Source: UBA11475 sp045655805 (GTDB taxonomy: Bacteria > Bacillota > Clostridia > Christensenellales > Borkfalkiaceae). Taken from it: 64,000 nt of DNA. The stretch spans positions 248,001 to 312,000 of the forward strand of contig JAZOPZ010000013.1 of NCBI GenBank assembly GCA_045655805.1, read 5' to 3'. A program made the translations under genes and the position numbers. A model generated the notes under the pieces. That model searched no databases. It had not been told where the DNA came from and saw nothing but the letters and a program-made list of their open reading frames with translations. The first letter of the stretch is position 1. Each line of letters starts with the position of its first letter. Of this stretch, positions 15,499 to 23,909 are shown piece after piece.

Positions 15499-16344
15499 AT
15501 GCATAACGGAATTGTTTTTGACATTAAAGAATTTTCAATATACGACGGCTTTGGTATGCGTGTTACCGTTTTTTTAAAAGGGTGCCCACTAAAGTGCAAA
15601 TGGTGTCATAACCCTGAAGGGTTATCTGTTAAACCACAGGTGATGGTTAATACTTCGTCTTGTATTAATTGTGGTAAATGTAAGATTGACGATTGTTCTT
15701 TCGTTTTGGACGCCGTTTGCAACGGTTGCGCTAGATGCGTCAATAAATGTCCAAATAATTTCCGAACGATAAAAGGCGAAGTTTATAGTTCGACTTCGCT
15801 TGCTGAAAAACTTAACGGTTACGAAGGTTTTTTTGGCGACGACGGTGGGGTGACTTTTTCAGGTGGTGAACCAACTTTACAATTTGACTTTTTATACGAT
15901 ACGATTTCGTTATTAAAAGGCAAAACTGCGATTGAAACTAGTGGCTATTGTGACGAAGATAAGTTTAAGAAACTTCTTGAAAAGTTGTCTTTTGTATTTA
16001 TGGATTTCAAAGTTTTTGATGAAGAAAAACATAAGTTTTACACAGGTGTGAGCAACGTAGTTATCAAAAAAAATTTAGAAGTACTTAAAACGTCGGGTAA
16101 ACCGTTTATTATAAGAATTCCGATGATAAAAGGCGTTAACGACGATGATGAAAATCTTATAAATACTGCAAATCTTTTACGCGATGCTAAAAATTTAGTG
16201 CGCGTTGAAATTTTGCCGTACAACTCACTCGCCCCCGCAAAGTACGAAATGGTGGGAAAGAGTTTTGAATATAATTTTGAAAAACCTGAAAAAATAAATG
16301 TTGAACCTTTTGAAAAACTGGGCATCAGCGTTAAAATATTGTAA
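15499..16344 (+). CDS. Glycyl radical enzyme activating enzyme (radical SAM)
   Basis: A 281-residue radical SAM protein that installs the glycyl radical on its partner. The SAM cluster cysteines are 29, 33 and 36 (C-P-L-K-C-K-W-C-H-N). A ferredoxin-like insert with two further clusters follows (C55-x2-C-x2-C-x4-C66 and C74-x2-C-x2-C-x3-C84), as in activases of dehydratase-type GREs, unlike the short PFL activase. The ATG at 15499 has AAAGGTGG upstream; longer frames to 15421 have no site. It lies after the enzyme but across a terminator, and 14 bases before nagB. Confidence 0.9.
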   Translation: MHNGIVFDIKEFSIYDGFGMRVTVFLKGCPLKCKWCHNPEGLSVKPQVMVNTSSCINCGKCKIDDCSFVLDAVCNGCARCVNKCPNNFRTIKGEVYSSTSLAEKLNGYEGFFGDDGGVTFSGGEPTLQFDFLYDTISLLKGKTAIETSGYCDEDKFKKLLEKLSFVFMDFKVFDEEKHKFYTGVSNVVIKKNLEVLKTSGKPFIIRIPMIKGVNDDDENLINTANLLRDAKNLVRVEILPYNSLAPAKYEMVGKSFEYNFEKPEKINVEPFEKLGISVKIL

Positions 16345-16358
16345 AATAGGAGAGTTTT

Positions 16359-17084
16359 ATGAAAATTTTTATTGAAAAAGATTACGACGCAATGAGCCGT
16401 AAAGCGTTTGAAGTTATTAAGGAAGTAGTCGTTAATAATCCATCGGCAGTTCTTGGGCTTGCTACTGGTTCAAGTCCTATCGGTACATACGCTAATTTAG
16501 TTAAAGATCACAAGGAAAACGGTACTTCTTATAAAAACGTTAAGAGTGTTAACCTTGACGAATACGTAGGCTTGGGAGAAGGCGACGAACAAAGTTACGT
16601 TACCTTTATGCGTGAAAACTTCTTTAATCATATCGACATTGATTTAAAAAACACGAATCTTCCTAACGGGATGGCAAATGATTTGCAGGCAGAATGCGAT
16701 AGATACAATAAACTTTTGGAAACTATGCCACAAGATATGCAACTTTTAGGTATCGGTAGTAACGGTCATATCGGTTTTAACGAACCATTTACTCCGTTTG
16801 ATAGCGTTACTCATTTAGTTGATCTTACTGAAAATACCATAAAAGACAATTCAAGATTATTTAACAGCATTGATGAAGTTCCTAGACAGGCGCTTTCTAT
16901 GGGTGTTGCAAATATTCTTAACGCTAAAAAAATAGTCGTAGTAGCAAGTGGTGCAAATAAAGCCGACGCAGTTGCTAAATCTATTAACGGTGAAATTACT
17001 GAAGAAGTACCTGCGTCAGTTCTTCAAAAACACCCTGACGTTATTTGGGTACTTGATGAACTTGCTGCATCAAAATTAAAATAG
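16359..17084 (+). CDS. nagB: Glucosamine-6-phosphate deaminase
   Basis: A 241-residue isomerase-deaminase converting GlcN-6-P to fructose-6-P and ammonia. Asp67 in V-N-L-D-E-Y corresponds to the proton-shuttling Asp72 of E. coli, His137 to His143 and Glu142 to Glu148 (G-S-N-G-H-I-G-F-N-E-P). Length matches the shorter Gram-positive type. AGGAG precedes the ATG. It is co-directional with the activase (14-base gap) and nagA (8-base gap), so the three are probably one transcript. Confidence 0.94.
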   Translation: MKIFIEKDYDAMSRKAFEVIKEVVVNNPSAVLGLATGSSPIGTYANLVKDHKENGTSYKNVKSVNLDEYVGLGEGDEQSYVTFMRENFFNHIDIDLKNTNLPNGMANDLQAECDRYNKLLETMPQDMQLLGIGSNGHIGFNEPFTPFDSVTHLVDLTENTIKDNSRLFNSIDEVPRQALSMGVANILNAKKIVVVASGANKADAVAKSINGEITEEVPASVLQKHPDVIWVLDELAASKLK

Positions 17085-17092
17085 GAATTAAA

Positions 17093-18226
17093 ATGAAAGG
17101 TTTTAAAAACGTTAACGCTTTCGTTGACGGTAAAATTATAAAAACTAATATTGGCATAGACGGTGACAAAATTGTTTTCGTGGGGGATGGCGAAATTACC
17201 GAGCCTATCCTTTGTAATGGCACCGTTTATCCTGGTTTTATTGATCAACATGTGCACGGCTCAGGTGGTTACGACGTTATGGACGCCGTTCCTGCTGGGT
17301 ATGAAAAGATTTCTATCGTTTTAGCAAGGGAAGGCGTTACGGCGTATTTGGGCGGTTCGGTTACTCAAACTCCTGAAAAAATTGTCTGCGCTCATAAAGC
17401 GATGGCTGAATATATTAAAAGTCAATCAGTTGGCGCGGAGATGATAGGTATTCACCTTGAAGGCCCGTTTATTAGCACAAAAAAGGCAGGCGCACACGTT
17501 ACTGAACTAATTGCTCCACTTGAAATTGACGTTCTTCTAAATTATATAGATGCGGCTGATGGCAATGTTAGGCTCGTAACGGTAGCACCAGAACTTGCCA
17601 ATGCCGAAGAATTTATTAAGTATCTCGTTTCAAAGGGGATAGCAGTAACGGTTGGGCACACTAACGCAACTTACGAGCAATTTAAACAAAGTATTACTTG
17701 GGGTGCAAATTGTACAACACACACTTACAACGCTATGAGTTCTGTTCATCACCGTGACGTAGGCGTTGCCGGTGGGGCTATGCTTGAAGACGTTTACAAC
17801 GAAGTTATAGCAGATGGTATACACGTTTCGTTCCCTGCAATAAAAATACTTGCGACTCAAAAGGCTGATAAACTTATTCTTATAACCGATGCTATGGGTG
17901 CAAAAGGCGTGGATAACGATGGCGAGTTTTATATTTGTGGGCAAAGGGTTTATCGAGTGGGCAATAGCGTTCGTTTGCCTGACGGAACGCTTGCCGGTAG
18001 TATTTTAACTCTTGACTGCGCAGTTCGCAATATGGTAAACGAGGTTGGTCTTACTTTAGCGCAAGCAATAAACGCAGTTACCGTTAATCCTGCTAAATTC
18101 CTTGGCGTTTATGATAAAATTGGTTCAATTGAAGTCGGTAAGAAAGCAAATTTTACCATTTTAGATGATAATTTACAGGTTGTAATGACTATTGTTGGTG
18201 GAAAAATTGCTTATATTAAAGAATAA
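17093..18226 (+). CDS. nagA: N-acetylglucosamine-6-phosphate deacetylase
   Basis: A 377-residue amidohydrolase removing acetate from GlcNAc-6-P to give the NagB substrate. The H-V-H-G-S-G-G-Y-D-V-M-D motif (about 50-62), metal ligands in H-L-E-G-P-F-I (Glu), V-G-H-T-N-A (His) and T-H-T-Y-N-A-M (His), and the catalytic Asp in L-I-T-D-A-M are all present. It follows nagB by 8 bases. No transport genes accompany the pair here. A weak A/T-rich hairpin follows at about 18233-18250. Confidence 0.93.
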   Translation: MKGFKNVNAFVDGKIIKTNIGIDGDKIVFVGDGEITEPILCNGTVYPGFIDQHVHGSGGYDVMDAVPAGYEKISIVLAREGVTAYLGGSVTQTPEKIVCAHKAMAEYIKSQSVGAEMIGIHLEGPFISTKKAGAHVTELIAPLEIDVLLNYIDAADGNVRLVTVAPELANAEEFIKYLVSKGIAVTVGHTNATYEQFKQSITWGANCTTHTYNAMSSVHHRDVGVAGGAMLEDVYNEVIADGIHVSFPAIKILATQKADKLILITDAMGAKGVDNDGEFYICGQRVYRVGNSVRLPDGTLAGSILTLDCAVRNMVNEVGLTLAQAINAVTVNPAKFLGVYDKIGSIEVGKKANFTILDDNLQVVMTIVGGKIAYIKE

Positions 18227-18327
18227 TTGCTTTAAAAACGCTGTTTTTGTTAAGATATTTTAAAAAATAACTTGTTTTTTTATTGAATATATGGTATAAT
18301 TCGGGTGTTTAGAAATTAAGGAGAATT

Positions 18328-18456
18328 ATGGACACGTACCCGGATAGTATATCCACTAATAGTAACAATTTAAGGTTGTCTATACCGTTTGTAAACGTGA
18401 TAGGCAACCTTTATTTTGTAAAAAAAAGACGGTTTTTGCAATATATGCGTCTCTGA
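18328..18456 (+). CDS. Possible 42-residue leader ORF
   Basis: AAGGAG stands five bases before ATG 18328. The 42-residue frame begins M-D-T-Y-P-D-S-I-S and runs through a terminator hairpin to a TGA at 18454-18456. A promoter-like TTGTTT-N17-TATAAT precedes it (about 18273-18301). Because its codons 16-28 form the terminator, translation would alter termination, as in attenuators. It has no recognised homology. It could instead be fortuitous inside a structured RNA leader. Confidence 0.4.
   Translation: MDTYPDSISTNSNNLRLSIPFVNVIGNLYFVKKRRFLQYMRL
18374..18418 (+). terminator. Leader terminator/attenuator before the CorC-type gene
   Basis: A 10-bp stem (18374-18383 with 18400-18409, one G-U) has an inner CGTTT/AAACG hairpin and is followed by TTTATTTTG. 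It lies 102 bases upstream of the transporter start with no complete gene between it and nagA, so it probably regulates the transporter. The remainder of 18227-18519 shows a small GATTTTT/AAAAATC hairpin (18455-18472) and nothing else recognised. Confidence 0.65.
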
Positions 18457-18519
18457 TTTTTCGCAAAAATCATAAATTAAAAATTACAGCGTAAAATCAA
18501 ATGGAGAGATTTAATTAAA

Positions 18520-19779
18520 ATGGAAGGTTATATAATTGCAATACTGATATGTTTACTTTTTTCGGCGTTCTTTTCTGCGACAGAAACTGCTTTTACGTCA
18601 TACAGCCATATGAGAATAAAAGCCCTTGCTGAAGACGGTAACGAAAAAGCTAAACGACTTATTAAATATAACGATAAATTCGACAATATTTTATCAACGC
18701 TTTTAATAGGAAACAACATAGTTAATATTTTAGCGTCAACGCTCGCAACGATAGTTTTTATCAAATGGGTAGGTGGTGCTAACGGCCCTACGGTTTCCAC
18801 TATAGTAATGACGGTTATTGTGTTGATTTTTGGTGAAATTACACCTAAAACTTTAGCAAAAGAACGTGCTGAAAGTTTCGCTATGAATATAGTTCCTATT
18901 TTAAGAATTTTTATGGTGATTTTCACTCCACTTAATTGGCTTTTTGGTTTGTGGCAAAAGTTGATGACTAAAATCTTCAAGAAAAAGGAAGAAGAAGATA
19001 TTACTGAAAAAGAACTTATCACAATGATTGAAGAAGCCGAAGAGGATGGTAAAATAGACGAAGAAGAAAGTGAACTGATTAGAAGTGCTATTGAGTTCGA
19101 CGATATTGAAGCGATTGAAATTTTTACACCTAGAGTTGACGTCGTTGGTATACCACTTGAGGCAACTGAAAAAGAAATTACTAAAGTCTTTAACGAAACT
19201 GGCTATTCAAGATTGCCTGTATATAAAGGGACTATCGATAATATCGTAGGGGTGCTTCACCAAAAAGATTTTTACAGCAAAGTTTTTGGTACTGGGAGAA
19301 GTTTTAAGACGATTATCAAGCAACCGGTTTTTGTTATGCCGTCAATTAAGGTTAGTGACCTTTTGAAACTTTTTCAAAAATCCAAGTCTCATATTGCTAT
19401 AATTTCTGATGAGTTCGGTGGAACCGAAGGTATCGTTACAATGGAAGATATTTTAGAAGAACTCGTTGGTGAAATTTGGGATGAACACGACGACGTTGTT
19501 GAAGAAATTTCAGAGATTTGCGAGGGCGAACTTAAGGTTTTAGGGACTGCGTCTATTGACGACGTATTAGAAAAGTTTGACCTTAAGATTAATGAAGAAG
19601 AAAGCGACTCAAGTATGGTAGGTGGTTGGGTTATTGAAGAACTTGGCAAAATACCAAACGAAGGCGATAAATTTGTTTACCAAAACGTTGAAGTTACCGT
19701 TCTTAAAACGGAATATCGCAGAATTGTTGAAGTAGGCTTTAAAAAATTGCCTGAAGAAGAAATAAAAGAAGAAGAATAA
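18520..19779 (+). CDS. HlyC/CorC (CNNM-type) transporter with CBS domains
   Basis: A 419-residue membrane protein: DUF21/CNNM transmembrane domain (residues 1-about 150, opening with the F-S-A-F-F-S-A-T-E-T-A-F motif), a CBS pair (about 200-325, containing T-P-R-V-D-V and the I-S-D-E-F-G-G-T-E-G-I-V-T motif) and the CorC/HlyC C-terminal domain (about 340-415). Relatives such as B. subtilis MpfA export Mg2+ or affect Mg/Co resistance. A TGGAGAG site precedes the ATG. The upstream leader with terminator suggests metal- or translation-dependent control. A weak hairpin follows (19785-19808). Confidence 0.88.
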   Translation: MEGYIIAILICLLFSAFFSATETAFTSYSHMRIKALAEDGNEKAKRLIKYNDKFDNILSTLLIGNNIVNILASTLATIVFIKWVGGANGPTVSTIVMTVIVLIFGEITPKTLAKERAESFAMNIVPILRIFMVIFTPLNWLFGLWQKLMTKIFKKKEEEDITEKELITMIEEAEEDGKIDEEESELIRSAIEFDDIEAIEIFTPRVDVVGIPLEATEKEITKVFNETGYSRLPVYKGTIDNIVGVLHQKDFYSKVFGTGRSFKTIIKQPVFVMPSIKVSDLLKLFQKSKSHIAIISDEFGGTEGIVTMEDILEELVGEIWDEHDDVVEEISEICEGELKVLGTASIDDVLEKFDLKINEEESDSSMVGGWVIEELGKIPNEGDKFVYQNVEVTVLKTEYRRIVEVGFKKLPEEEIKEEE

Positions 19780-19823
19780 AACTTAAAGCCGTGCATAAGT
19801 ACGGCTTTAATTGTGTATATGGT

Positions 19824-20894
19824 ATGAAAATATTAGTTTTTGATACAGAAAGCAGTACTGGTTGCATAAATGATGGTAGTTTGTGCAGTATAGGATATTG
19901 CATCTGTGACGAAAAATTCAATATTACAGAGCAACGAGACGTTATCTTTAATCCACTTGCTAGATTTCGCCCACAAATTTTAGGCAAAAATAGCAAGGTG
20001 GGGTTGGCGTACACGAAAGAACAGTTTCGTTCAGCGCCTAGATTTGCTGAAAGGTATGAGGAGATAAAAAACGTTTTTGCCTCTTGCGATTTAGCAATAG
20101 GGTTTGCTATCGAAAACGACGTAAAATATTTGCGTGATGCTTGCGACAAGTTTAATCTTGATCAAATTGAGTATAAATTTGTCGACGTAAAGCAACTTTT
20201 GGAACTTTTTAACGACGAGTATAAAAACGGCGGACTTGCATCTATTGCAGAGGGGTTAAACATTGAATTTGTTGCTCACCGTTCGGACGAGGACGCAAGG
20301 GTAACGTTGCTCGTTATGAAGTATCTTTGCGAAAAGAACGATATGTCGTTTACTGAACTTCTCGATTATGCAGGTATTGTGTTTGGTGAAAACCAAAAAA
20401 AGTTTTTTTCTCACTCATATTCGCTATCGCAACTATACGAAAGAAACGGGTTTGTAAGAACGGGTAAACAAACTAACGCTCTTTTAGATAAAGTGGTTAA
20501 ACTTTCTTTGAAACATAAACAAAAAGGTGGAAGTTGGTTTAGAAAAGCCGTGGCAATTTCAAAATGTATAAAGATTGAAGATATCAACAAAACTTATTCG
20601 ATTTTAACAAAGTTAAACACACTTTCTGCAAGATATGCTCCCTGCGTGCAAGTTTCAAACGTATACGTCTATCGTAGTGGTGCGCTTGACGCTGAATACG
20701 AAAAGGCTAAAAGTTTAATTGAGGGTGGCACAAAAATTAAACTTATTGAAGAGCGCGAGTTTTACAAACAACTTGGTGAATTGCCAAAAATGGGAATAGA
20801 TTACCTTGCCGTTATAAAAGATTATGACAAGATGCGTAGAATTAAAAAGTCAACGGAAGTTAAAGCCCAAAAAGTAAACAAAAAAGCACCTTGA
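19824..20894 (+). CDS. DEDDh-type 3'-5' exonuclease domain protein
   Basis: A 356-residue protein with an N-terminal DnaQ-like exonuclease fold: D7-T-E9 in V-F-D-T-E-S-S-T-G, a central A-I-E-N-D-V-K-Y-L segment, and H-R-S-D-E-D-A (His and Asp, x4 spacing). The C-terminal half (about 190-356) is not recognised and is rich in Lys and aromatic residues. It probably degrades DNA or RNA ends; the substrate is unknown. The start at 19824 begins the conserved strand, but its ribosome site is poor; the longer frame from 19791 begins inside the preceding hairpin. Confidence 0.7.
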   Translation: MKILVFDTESSTGCINDGSLCSIGYCICDEKFNITEQRDVIFNPLARFRPQILGKNSKVGLAYTKEQFRSAPRFAERYEEIKNVFASCDLAIGFAIENDVKYLRDACDKFNLDQIEYKFVDVKQLLELFNDEYKNGGLASIAEGLNIEFVAHRSDEDARVTLLVMKYLCEKNDMSFTELLDYAGIVFGENQKKFFSHSYSLSQLYERNGFVRTGKQTNALLDKVVKLSLKHKQKGGSWFRKAVAISKCIKIEDINKTYSILTKLNTLSARYAPCVQVSNVYVYRSGALDAEYEKAKSLIEGGTKIKLIEEREFYKQLGELPKMGIDYLAVIKDYDKMRRIKKSTEVKAQKVNKKAP

Positions 20895-20901
20895 CAGGTG
20901 C
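20886..20901 (+). terminator. Exonuclease gene terminator
   Basis: GCACCT, loop TGAC, AGGTGC, then CTATGTTTTTT. It overlaps the stop codon of the exonuclease and the -35 of the esterase promoter. Confidence 0.65.
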
Positions 20902-20920
20902 CTATGTTTTTTGGTATAAT
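20891..20920 (+). promoter_or_regulatory. Promoter of the secreted esterase
   Basis: TTGACA (20891-20896), 18 bases, TATAAT (20915-20920). The -35 box lies in the terminator loop and arm. Confidence 0.75.
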
Positions 20921-20971
20921 TAACAAAGAGAGTATATCTCTTGATATGCTCAATATAAAAGGAGATTAATT

Positions 20972-22309
20972 ATGAGAAAATTAGCAACTCTAGCATTAGC
21001 GTTATTAATGGTGCTAGGAATTGCTTTTCCTGTGGCATTTAGTAGCGCACCTGTGCAAGCAGAGGCTGATGAAAGCGTTAAGACTGCTGATATTTATTTT
21101 ATAGCAGGTCAATCAAACGCGGCTGGTTATTCACTTTGGAAGAACGATTCTGTTTACAACACCAAAAAGTATGAAGATCAACGTTCAACGCTTAACAATG
21201 ACAATGCTTATTCGGACGTATTATATTACGGTTATTCTGGTGACTGGCAAACTGCTGGCGGTGGTAAGTTAAGTACTGAATTAAAACCAGTCAACAGTTC
21301 GTTAGGTATTTCGTTAGGTATGTGGACTAGTGCAATTGGACCAGAATTAGGTATGGCGCACGCTTTACAACCTTTATACGCAGATAATGCAAATACTGAC
21401 GCAATTATCGTTAAGTATGCAATAGGTAGTTCTTCACTCGATGGTTTGAAAGGTTGTGCTTGGGGTAACTGGACCTCTCCGTCTATTTATAATCCTACTA
21501 CACACGTAGGTGAAAACTTCTACGAAAATATGATGGGCACGGAAGACGGCTTGTATGAAGATGGTTTTATCTACGATGCGTTAGTGGCTTTAAAGAATAA
21601 AGGGTACAAACAAATTAACTTTAAAGGTCTTTTCTGGGCTCAAGGCGAGGCTGACTCTGCAAATGCTGATAGAGCATCTGCATATAATAGAAATCTTTCG
21701 TGTTTTATCAAAGATTTCCGTGCTGATTTAGTTAAGTTGGTTAAAACTCGTATGATTTACGGTTTTGGTGTTAACTTCTCTAATCCGTCTGAAATGGGTT
21801 TCCTTATCTCTGAAATTTGCGTAACTTTTGGTGGTGCTAATAAATTGACTACGCCTGGTTATGAAGGTCAATCAAGCAATGCAAATATTCAAAGAGTATT
21901 AAACGCTGAAAGAGAAGTTGCTACTGATACTACTTCACAATATTACGTGCCAAACGTACAACTTTTGGATACTCAAGACTACGTAATTAAAAAGACGGGT
22001 GATACTGACGCTCTTGACGAAACTAACAAGGGTGACTTCTGCTACGATAATTATCATTATTCTGGCGACGATATGATTGAAATTGGTATGCTCGCAGGTA
22101 CTAGGATGCATGGTTTTACCGTCGTACCTGGTAGTGATGGAGGTTCAAGCGAAGGTGAGCCTGCTCCAGACGAAACTCCTGAAGATGGAGCAACTACTGG
22201 TGGTATGAACTGTGCAATGGGTGTAACTAGTGAAATTTCAATGATTTCAATTATCGCTCTTGCTGGTGCAGTACTCGTAATTGCTAAAAGAAAGTTTTCA
22301 GTTAAATAA
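20972..22309 (+). CDS. Secreted SGNH/sialate O-acetylesterase-like protein, C-terminal anchor
   Basis: A 445-residue exported protein. A signal peptide (about 1-32, ending A-P-V-Q-A-E-A) is followed by a carbohydrate-esterase fold: nucleophile Ser48 in I-A-G-Q-S-N, W-A-Q-G-E-A-D at 222-228, and Asp359/His362 in D-N-Y-H. A Gly/Glu/Pro-rich linker (about 390-410) leads to a single hydrophobic helix and a K-R-K tail at the extreme C-terminus, a wall or membrane anchor without an LPxTG motif. It should deacetylate sugars outside the cell. AAAGGAG precedes the ATG; the gene is monocistronic. Confidence 0.85.
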   Translation: MRKLATLALALLMVLGIAFPVAFSSAPVQAEADESVKTADIYFIAGQSNAAGYSLWKNDSVYNTKKYEDQRSTLNNDNAYSDVLYYGYSGDWQTAGGGKLSTELKPVNSSLGISLGMWTSAIGPELGMAHALQPLYADNANTDAIIVKYAIGSSSLDGLKGCAWGNWTSPSIYNPTTHVGENFYENMMGTEDGLYEDGFIYDALVALKNKGYKQINFKGLFWAQGEADSANADRASAYNRNLSCFIKDFRADLVKLVKTRMIYGFGVNFSNPSEMGFLISEICVTFGGANKLTTPGYEGQSSNANIQRVLNAEREVATDTTSQYYVPNVQLLDTQDYVIKKTGDTDALDETNKGDFCYDNYHYSGDDMIEIGMLAGTRMHGFTVVPGSDGGSSEGEPAPDETPEDGATTGGMNCAMGVTSEISMISIIALAGAVLVIAKRKFSVK

Positions 22310-22315
22310 TTAATT

Positions 22316-22341
22316 AAAGCCACGCTTAACGGCGTGGCTTT
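22316..22341 (+). terminator. Esterase terminator
   Basis: AAAGCCACGC pairs with GCGTGGCTTT around a 6-base loop, then TTTGTTTTT. Confidence 0.88.
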
Positions 22342-22429
22342 TTTGTTTTTGACAAAATTGCTATTTTATTAAAATACTTGAAAAATCACGGCTGTTATGC
22401 TAAAATATATTCTAATGGAGTAAAATAAA

Positions 22430-22867
22430 ATGAAGGCTGTAATTCAAGTTGTAACAAAAGCAGAACTTACTGTGAATAATGAGTTGGTTTCAAGCATTGG
22501 TAGGGGCTACGTTGTGTTTTTCGGCGTTAAAAAGGGCGATACGACTGCCGAGGCTGACTATATCGTTAAAAAAATAGCGTCATTGCGCATTTTTGAAGAT
22601 GAAAATGGTAAAACGAACCTTTCGCTTAAAGACGTTGGTGGTGAAGTATTATTTGTTTCACAATTTACTTTGTATGCTAACGCATCTCACGGGAATAGAC
22701 CCGACTTTTTAGAGGCTGAAAGGCCTGAACAAGCAAACACTATTTATGAATATGCTTTAAGACAATTTGAAAATTACGGCATAACTGCCAAAAAAGGCGT
22801 ATTTGGTGAACATATGGTTATAAGCCAAGTAAATGACGGTCCATTTACTTTGGTATTGGAAAAGTAA
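22430..22867 (+). CDS. dtd: D-aminoacyl-tRNA deacylase
   Basis: A 145-residue deacylase that hydrolyses D-amino acids (and glycine from tRNA-Ala) mischarged on tRNA. The family motifs S-Q-F-T-L-Y-A (about 81-87) and the C-terminal N-D-G-P-F-T are both present, giving the Gly-cisPro-type chiral pocket variant of the Firmicutes. Its length equals the family norm. It is the first gene of a run with ispG and the PolC-like exonuclease; the stop is one base before the ispG ATG. Confidence 0.94.
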   Translation: MKAVIQVVTKAELTVNNELVSSIGRGYVVFFGVKKGDTTAEADYIVKKIASLRIFEDENGKTNLSLKDVGGEVLFVSQFTLYANASHGNRPDFLEAERPEQANTIYEYALRQFENYGITAKKGVFGEHMVISQVNDGPFTLVLEK

Positions 22868-22868
22868 T

Positions 22869-23909
22869 ATGAGTAAAAAAGTTAAAATAGGCAGTATTTA
22901 TATTGGTGGTGGTGAAAAAATAGCCGTTCAAACAATGACGACTTGTAAGCCTAGTGAAATTGAAAAAACTATTCAAGATATAACCGAATTAGAAAAAGTA
23001 GGTTGTGATATTATTAGATTTTCGGTTTTGGGCGATGAAGACGTTCTGGCTATTAAAAAAATAAAAGAAAGCACTAATATGCCACTAGTTGCTGATATTC
23101 ACTTTGATTACCGTTTGGCAATTAAGGCAATAGAGGCGGGAGTAGATAAGATTAGGATTAACCCTGGCAATATTGGGTCAGATGCAAACGTAAAAGCCGT
23201 TGCGGATGCAGTTAAGGCGCATAACGTTGCTGTTAGGGTGGGGTCAAATACTGGTAGTATAGAAAAAGAATTTTTGCAAAAATATGGAAAAAATGAATTT
23301 TCACTTGTTGAAAGTGCTTTAAAAAACGTTGCCATTTTGGAAAATAACGGTGTTGATAAGATAGTTGTTTCAGTTAAGGCTAGCGATGTCAAACTTACTA
23401 TTAAGGCATACGAATATCTTTCAACAAAGACCGATTATCCTTTACACGTTGGCGTTACAGAGGCTGGTAATCAGTACGACGGTATAATTAAAAATGCAAT
23501 AGGTATTGGTTCGCTTTTAAATAAAGGTATCGGCGACACTATAAGGGTGTCTTTATCGGCTAGTCCAATCGAAGAAGTTAAGGCAGGTAAAACAATTTTA
23601 AGAGCACTTAAATTTGAAGAAAATTTTATTGAAGTTGTTTCTTGTCCAACTTGCGGTAGATGTGAGTGGGATTGTATGCCGTTTGCCTCTTTAGTAGGTG
23701 ATATCGTTTCTGGTGTAAAAAAGAAATTAAAAGTAGCAATAATGGGTTGCGTCGTAAACGGCCCTGGTGAGGCTAGCGACGCTGACCTCGGTATAGCAGG
23801 AGGGAAAGAAAAGTCCGTAATTTTTAAAAACGGTCAAGTTTATAAAACTCTTCCTAATGAAGATGCTAAAAAAATATTCCTTGAGGAGTTGAAAAATTGT
23901 TTAAAATAG
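22869..23909 (+). CDS. ispG: 4-hydroxy-3-methylbut-2-enyl diphosphate synthase IspG
   Basis: A 346-residue Fe-S enzyme of the MEP isoprenoid pathway, turning MEcPP into HMBPP. The TIM-barrel opening V-Q-T-M-T-T and N-P-G-N-I-G, and the cluster ligands in S-C-P-T-C-G-R and G-C-V-V-N-G-P-G-E, are intact. The ATG at 22869 is used because it begins right after the dtd stop; the longer frame from 22833 runs inside dtd. Its 3' end overlaps the next gene by 13 bases. In Firmicutes ispG commonly precedes polC, which matters for the next gene. Confidence 0.95.
   Translation: MSKKVKIGSIYIGGGEKIAVQTMTTCKPSEIEKTIQDITELEKVGCDIIRFSVLGDEDVLAIKKIKESTNMPLVADIHFDYRLAIKAIEAGVDKIRINPGNIGSDANVKAVADAVKAHNVAVRVGSNTGSIEKEFLQKYGKNEFSLVESALKNVAILENNGVDKIVVSVKASDVKLTIKAYEYLSTKTDYPLHVGVTEAGNQYDGIIKNAIGIGSLLNKGIGDTIRVSLSASPIEEVKAGKTILRALKFEENFIEVVSCPTCGRCEWDCMPFASLVGDIVSGVKKKLKVAIMGCVVNGPGEASDADLGIAGGKEKSVIFKNGQVYKTLPNEDAKKIFLEELKNCLK

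Noticed and set aside
18300..18519. M-box or yybP-ykoY riboswitch before the transporter gene
   Set aside because: Length and visible stems do not match the consensus of either class as I know it; reported only as an unclassified leader.
18528..19022. Minus-strand ORF of 164 codons within the CorC-type gene
   Set aside because: Shadow frame with no ribosome site.
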